Source: Thalassolituus sp. UBA674 | GTDB lineage: Bacteria > Pseudomonadota > Gammaproteobacteria > Pseudomonadales > Oceanobacteraceae | Direction of reading: 5' to 3' | Assembly: GCA_002298335.1 (NCBI GenBank) | Contig: DBNK01000019.1 | Span: 23,341-64,415 of the forward strand | Length of the DNA stretch: 41,075 nt | Part shown: positions 40,238-41,075 of the stretch, piece by piece | Position numbering within the stretch: position 1 is the stretch's first letter | Layout: each line of letters starts with the position of its first letter | The notes under the pieces: generated by a model | Told to the model about the DNA's origin: nothing | The model's input: the letters and a program-made list of their open reading frames with translations, nothing else | The model's database searches: none | Made by a program: the position numbers and the translations under genes

Positions 40238-40711
40238 TCAGTTAATACCCAGCAGCTCCACTTCAAAAATAAGAACAGATCCCGCCGGAATTGAACCCAC
40301 ACCGCGGTTTCCGTAGCCCAAGTCTGACGGAATATAGAATCGGTATTTGTCACCGACAGACATCAGCTGCACGCCTTCGGTCCAGCCGGGTATCACCTGA
40401 TTCAGACCAAAGCTGATAGGTTCACCGCGCGTTACTGAGCTGTCGAATACCGAGCCGTTAATCAGCGAACCATGATAGTGGACGGTGACCTTTGACGTAG
40501 CGGTCGGTTTTTCTGTGCCCTCACCCTGCTCCAGCACTTCGTATTGCAGGCCGGACTCGGTTTCGGTCACTTCCGGCCGCTCAAGATTCTTTTTCAGGAA
40601 TTCAGAACCTTTTGCCATGTTTTCTTCATCACGGGGACCGCCGACACCGGCGCGCTTGAGTGCGTAGATAACGAGAACAATGATGAGAATGACGAGAATA
40701 GCGTTATACAT
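40238..40711 (-). CDS. Membrane-anchored FKBP-type peptidyl-prolyl isomerase
   Basis: A 157-residue protein. An N-terminal membrane anchor (residues 3-18, NAILVILIIVLVIYAL) precedes a charged linker and an FKBP domain: VTVHYHGSLINGSVFDSSVT, IPGWTEGVQLMSVGDKYRFY, IPSDLGYG and GSIPAGSVLIFEVELL, all typical FkpA/FklB-type. It catalyses proline isomerisation during protein folding, here probably on the periplasmic side of the inner membrane. GAGG lies 5 nt before the ATG. Length and motifs are normal. Confidence 0.93.
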   Translation of the reverse strand: MYNAILVILIIVLVIYALKRAGVGGPRDEENMAKGSEFLKKNLERPEVTETESGLQYEVLEQGEGTEKPTATSKVTVHYHGSLINGSVFDSSVTRGEPISFGLNQVIPGWTEGVQLMSVGDKYRFYIPSDLGYGNRGVGSIPAGSVLIFEVELLGIN

Positions 40712-40849
40712 AATTACCTCTTTTCTGAGGTTGGCATTATGGCAGGCGAAGGTGGGTTGTGCGAGGTTGGGGGCGAGTACTGAGAGTTTGCGTCATGGCC
40801 AGAGCGACCGTCGGTTCTGATAAACGCGCTGACTCAGCTTGATACCTGG
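40712..40849. other. Intergenic upstream of the FKBP gene
   Basis: 138 bp without a credible gene. It should hold the FKBP promoter; no clear boxes stand out. Repeat sequence begins at 40850. Confidence 0.4.
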
Positions 40850-40883
40850 CTACGACAGTCGGTCAGGATGGACTCCAAAGATC
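40850..40883 (+). repeat. 34-bp direct repeat, copy 1
   Basis: CTACG-N3-GTCGGTC-N-GGATGG then ACTCCAAAGATC recurs at 41041-41074 with 4 mismatches, giving a 191-bp period. The two copies flank the inverted repeat at 40938-41027. Confidence 0.7.
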
Positions 40884-40937
40884 GGTTATCCCTGTTTCAA
40901 TGATTCAAAATCCACCTAAGGATTTTTAATAAATCTT

Positions 40938-41027
40938 GTCATCCCGCGACTTGATCGCGGGATCCATCAAGTGCTGGGAGTTTAAGTCATTCCGGAACTG
41001 GATCCCGCGATCAAGTCGCGGGATGAC
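40938..41027. repeat. 29-bp perfect inverted repeat (dispersed intergenic type)
   Basis: Arm 1 (40938-40966) begins GTCATCCCGCGACTTGATCG. Arm 2 (40999-41027) is its exact reverse complement, and the loop is 32 nt. Each arm is itself partly palindromic (CCCGCGA-CTTGA-TCGCGGG). Such GTCATCCCGC-type sequences are common dispersed intergenic repeats in bacterial chromosomes; copy number here is unknown. Confidence 0.85.
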
Positions 41028-41040
41028 GGTGACATAGATG

Positions 41041-41074
41041 CTACGCTGGTCGGTCGGGATGGACTCCAAAGATC
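41041..41074 (+). repeat. 34-bp direct repeat, copy 2
   Basis: This is the second copy of 40850-40883 and ends one base before the window edge, so the array may continue beyond it. Confidence 0.7.
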
Positions 41075-41075
41075 A

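Noticed and set aside
1..41075. CRISPR array
   Set aside because: No regularly spaced repeat of 25-40 bp with unique spacers was seen; the only direct repeats are pairs.

Overview
The window looks like chromosome of a marine-type gammaproteobacterium, most plausibly Oceanospirillales-like. The evidence is protein resemblance and synteny (queA, ygiQ, tesA divergent from ybbA-ybbP), a GC-moderate core, and an assimilatory nitrate ABC transporter paired with an outer-membrane porin. I could not run any search, so the taxonomy is an inference.

Layout. (1) 1-1525: queA (-), then two tRNA-Leu genes (CAA and CAG anticodons) behind a strong sigma70-type promoter. (2) 1526-6220: a decayed accessory island beginning at the 3' end of the second tRNA-Leu. 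It holds an ardA antirestriction pseudogene, two unrelated ParE/ParD-like toxin-antitoxin pairs, an unknown AT-rich gene, and fragments of other genes. The order [ardA 3' end]-[toxin-antitoxin]-[350-bp IS3 remnant] occurs twice with different toxin-antitoxin pairs. A 29-bp direct repeat links the tRNA 3' end to a point 3.2 kb inside the island. (3) 6383-7594: lipocalin lipoprotein and a TlpA-like thioredoxin. (4) 7591-16644: a divergent iron-uptake locus with two TonB-dependent siderophore receptors, each with its own PepSY membrane partner and small membrane proteins, under three Fur-box-like sites. (5) 16719-20807: periplasmic metallo-beta-lactamase-fold protein, SDR oxidoreductase and radical-SAM YgiQ (all -).

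(6) 21088-27273: nitrate assimilation. A near-perfect sigma54 promoter is followed by a leader carrying two hexaloop hairpins of the ANTAR (NasR/NasT) class, the second overlapping a strong terminator, and then nrtA, nrtB, nrtC, a porin, and an FAD-dependent NirB/NasB-like reductase behind another structured intergenic region. (7) 27340-29381: LigB/DODA-type dioxygenase and an Old-Yellow-Enzyme family oxidoreductase, divergent. (8) 29576-32564: one exported protein of unknown function and an AT-rich two-gene module, including a HEPN-like RN-x4-H protein, that looks acquired. (9) 32565-36731: ybbP, ybbA and tesA. (10) 36738-40711: a C15-peptidase-like lipoprotein lacking the catalytic Cys, a DUF202 protein, a lipoprotein with a methyltransferase fold, a small membrane protein and an FKBP isomerase. 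(11) 40712-41075: an intergenic repeat with a 29-bp inverted repeat inside a 34-bp direct repeat.

Best candidates for something notable: the RNA-level control of the nitrate operon, the toxin-antitoxin cassette architecture, the AT-rich HEPN-like pair, and the Cys-to-Ser C15 lipoprotein.
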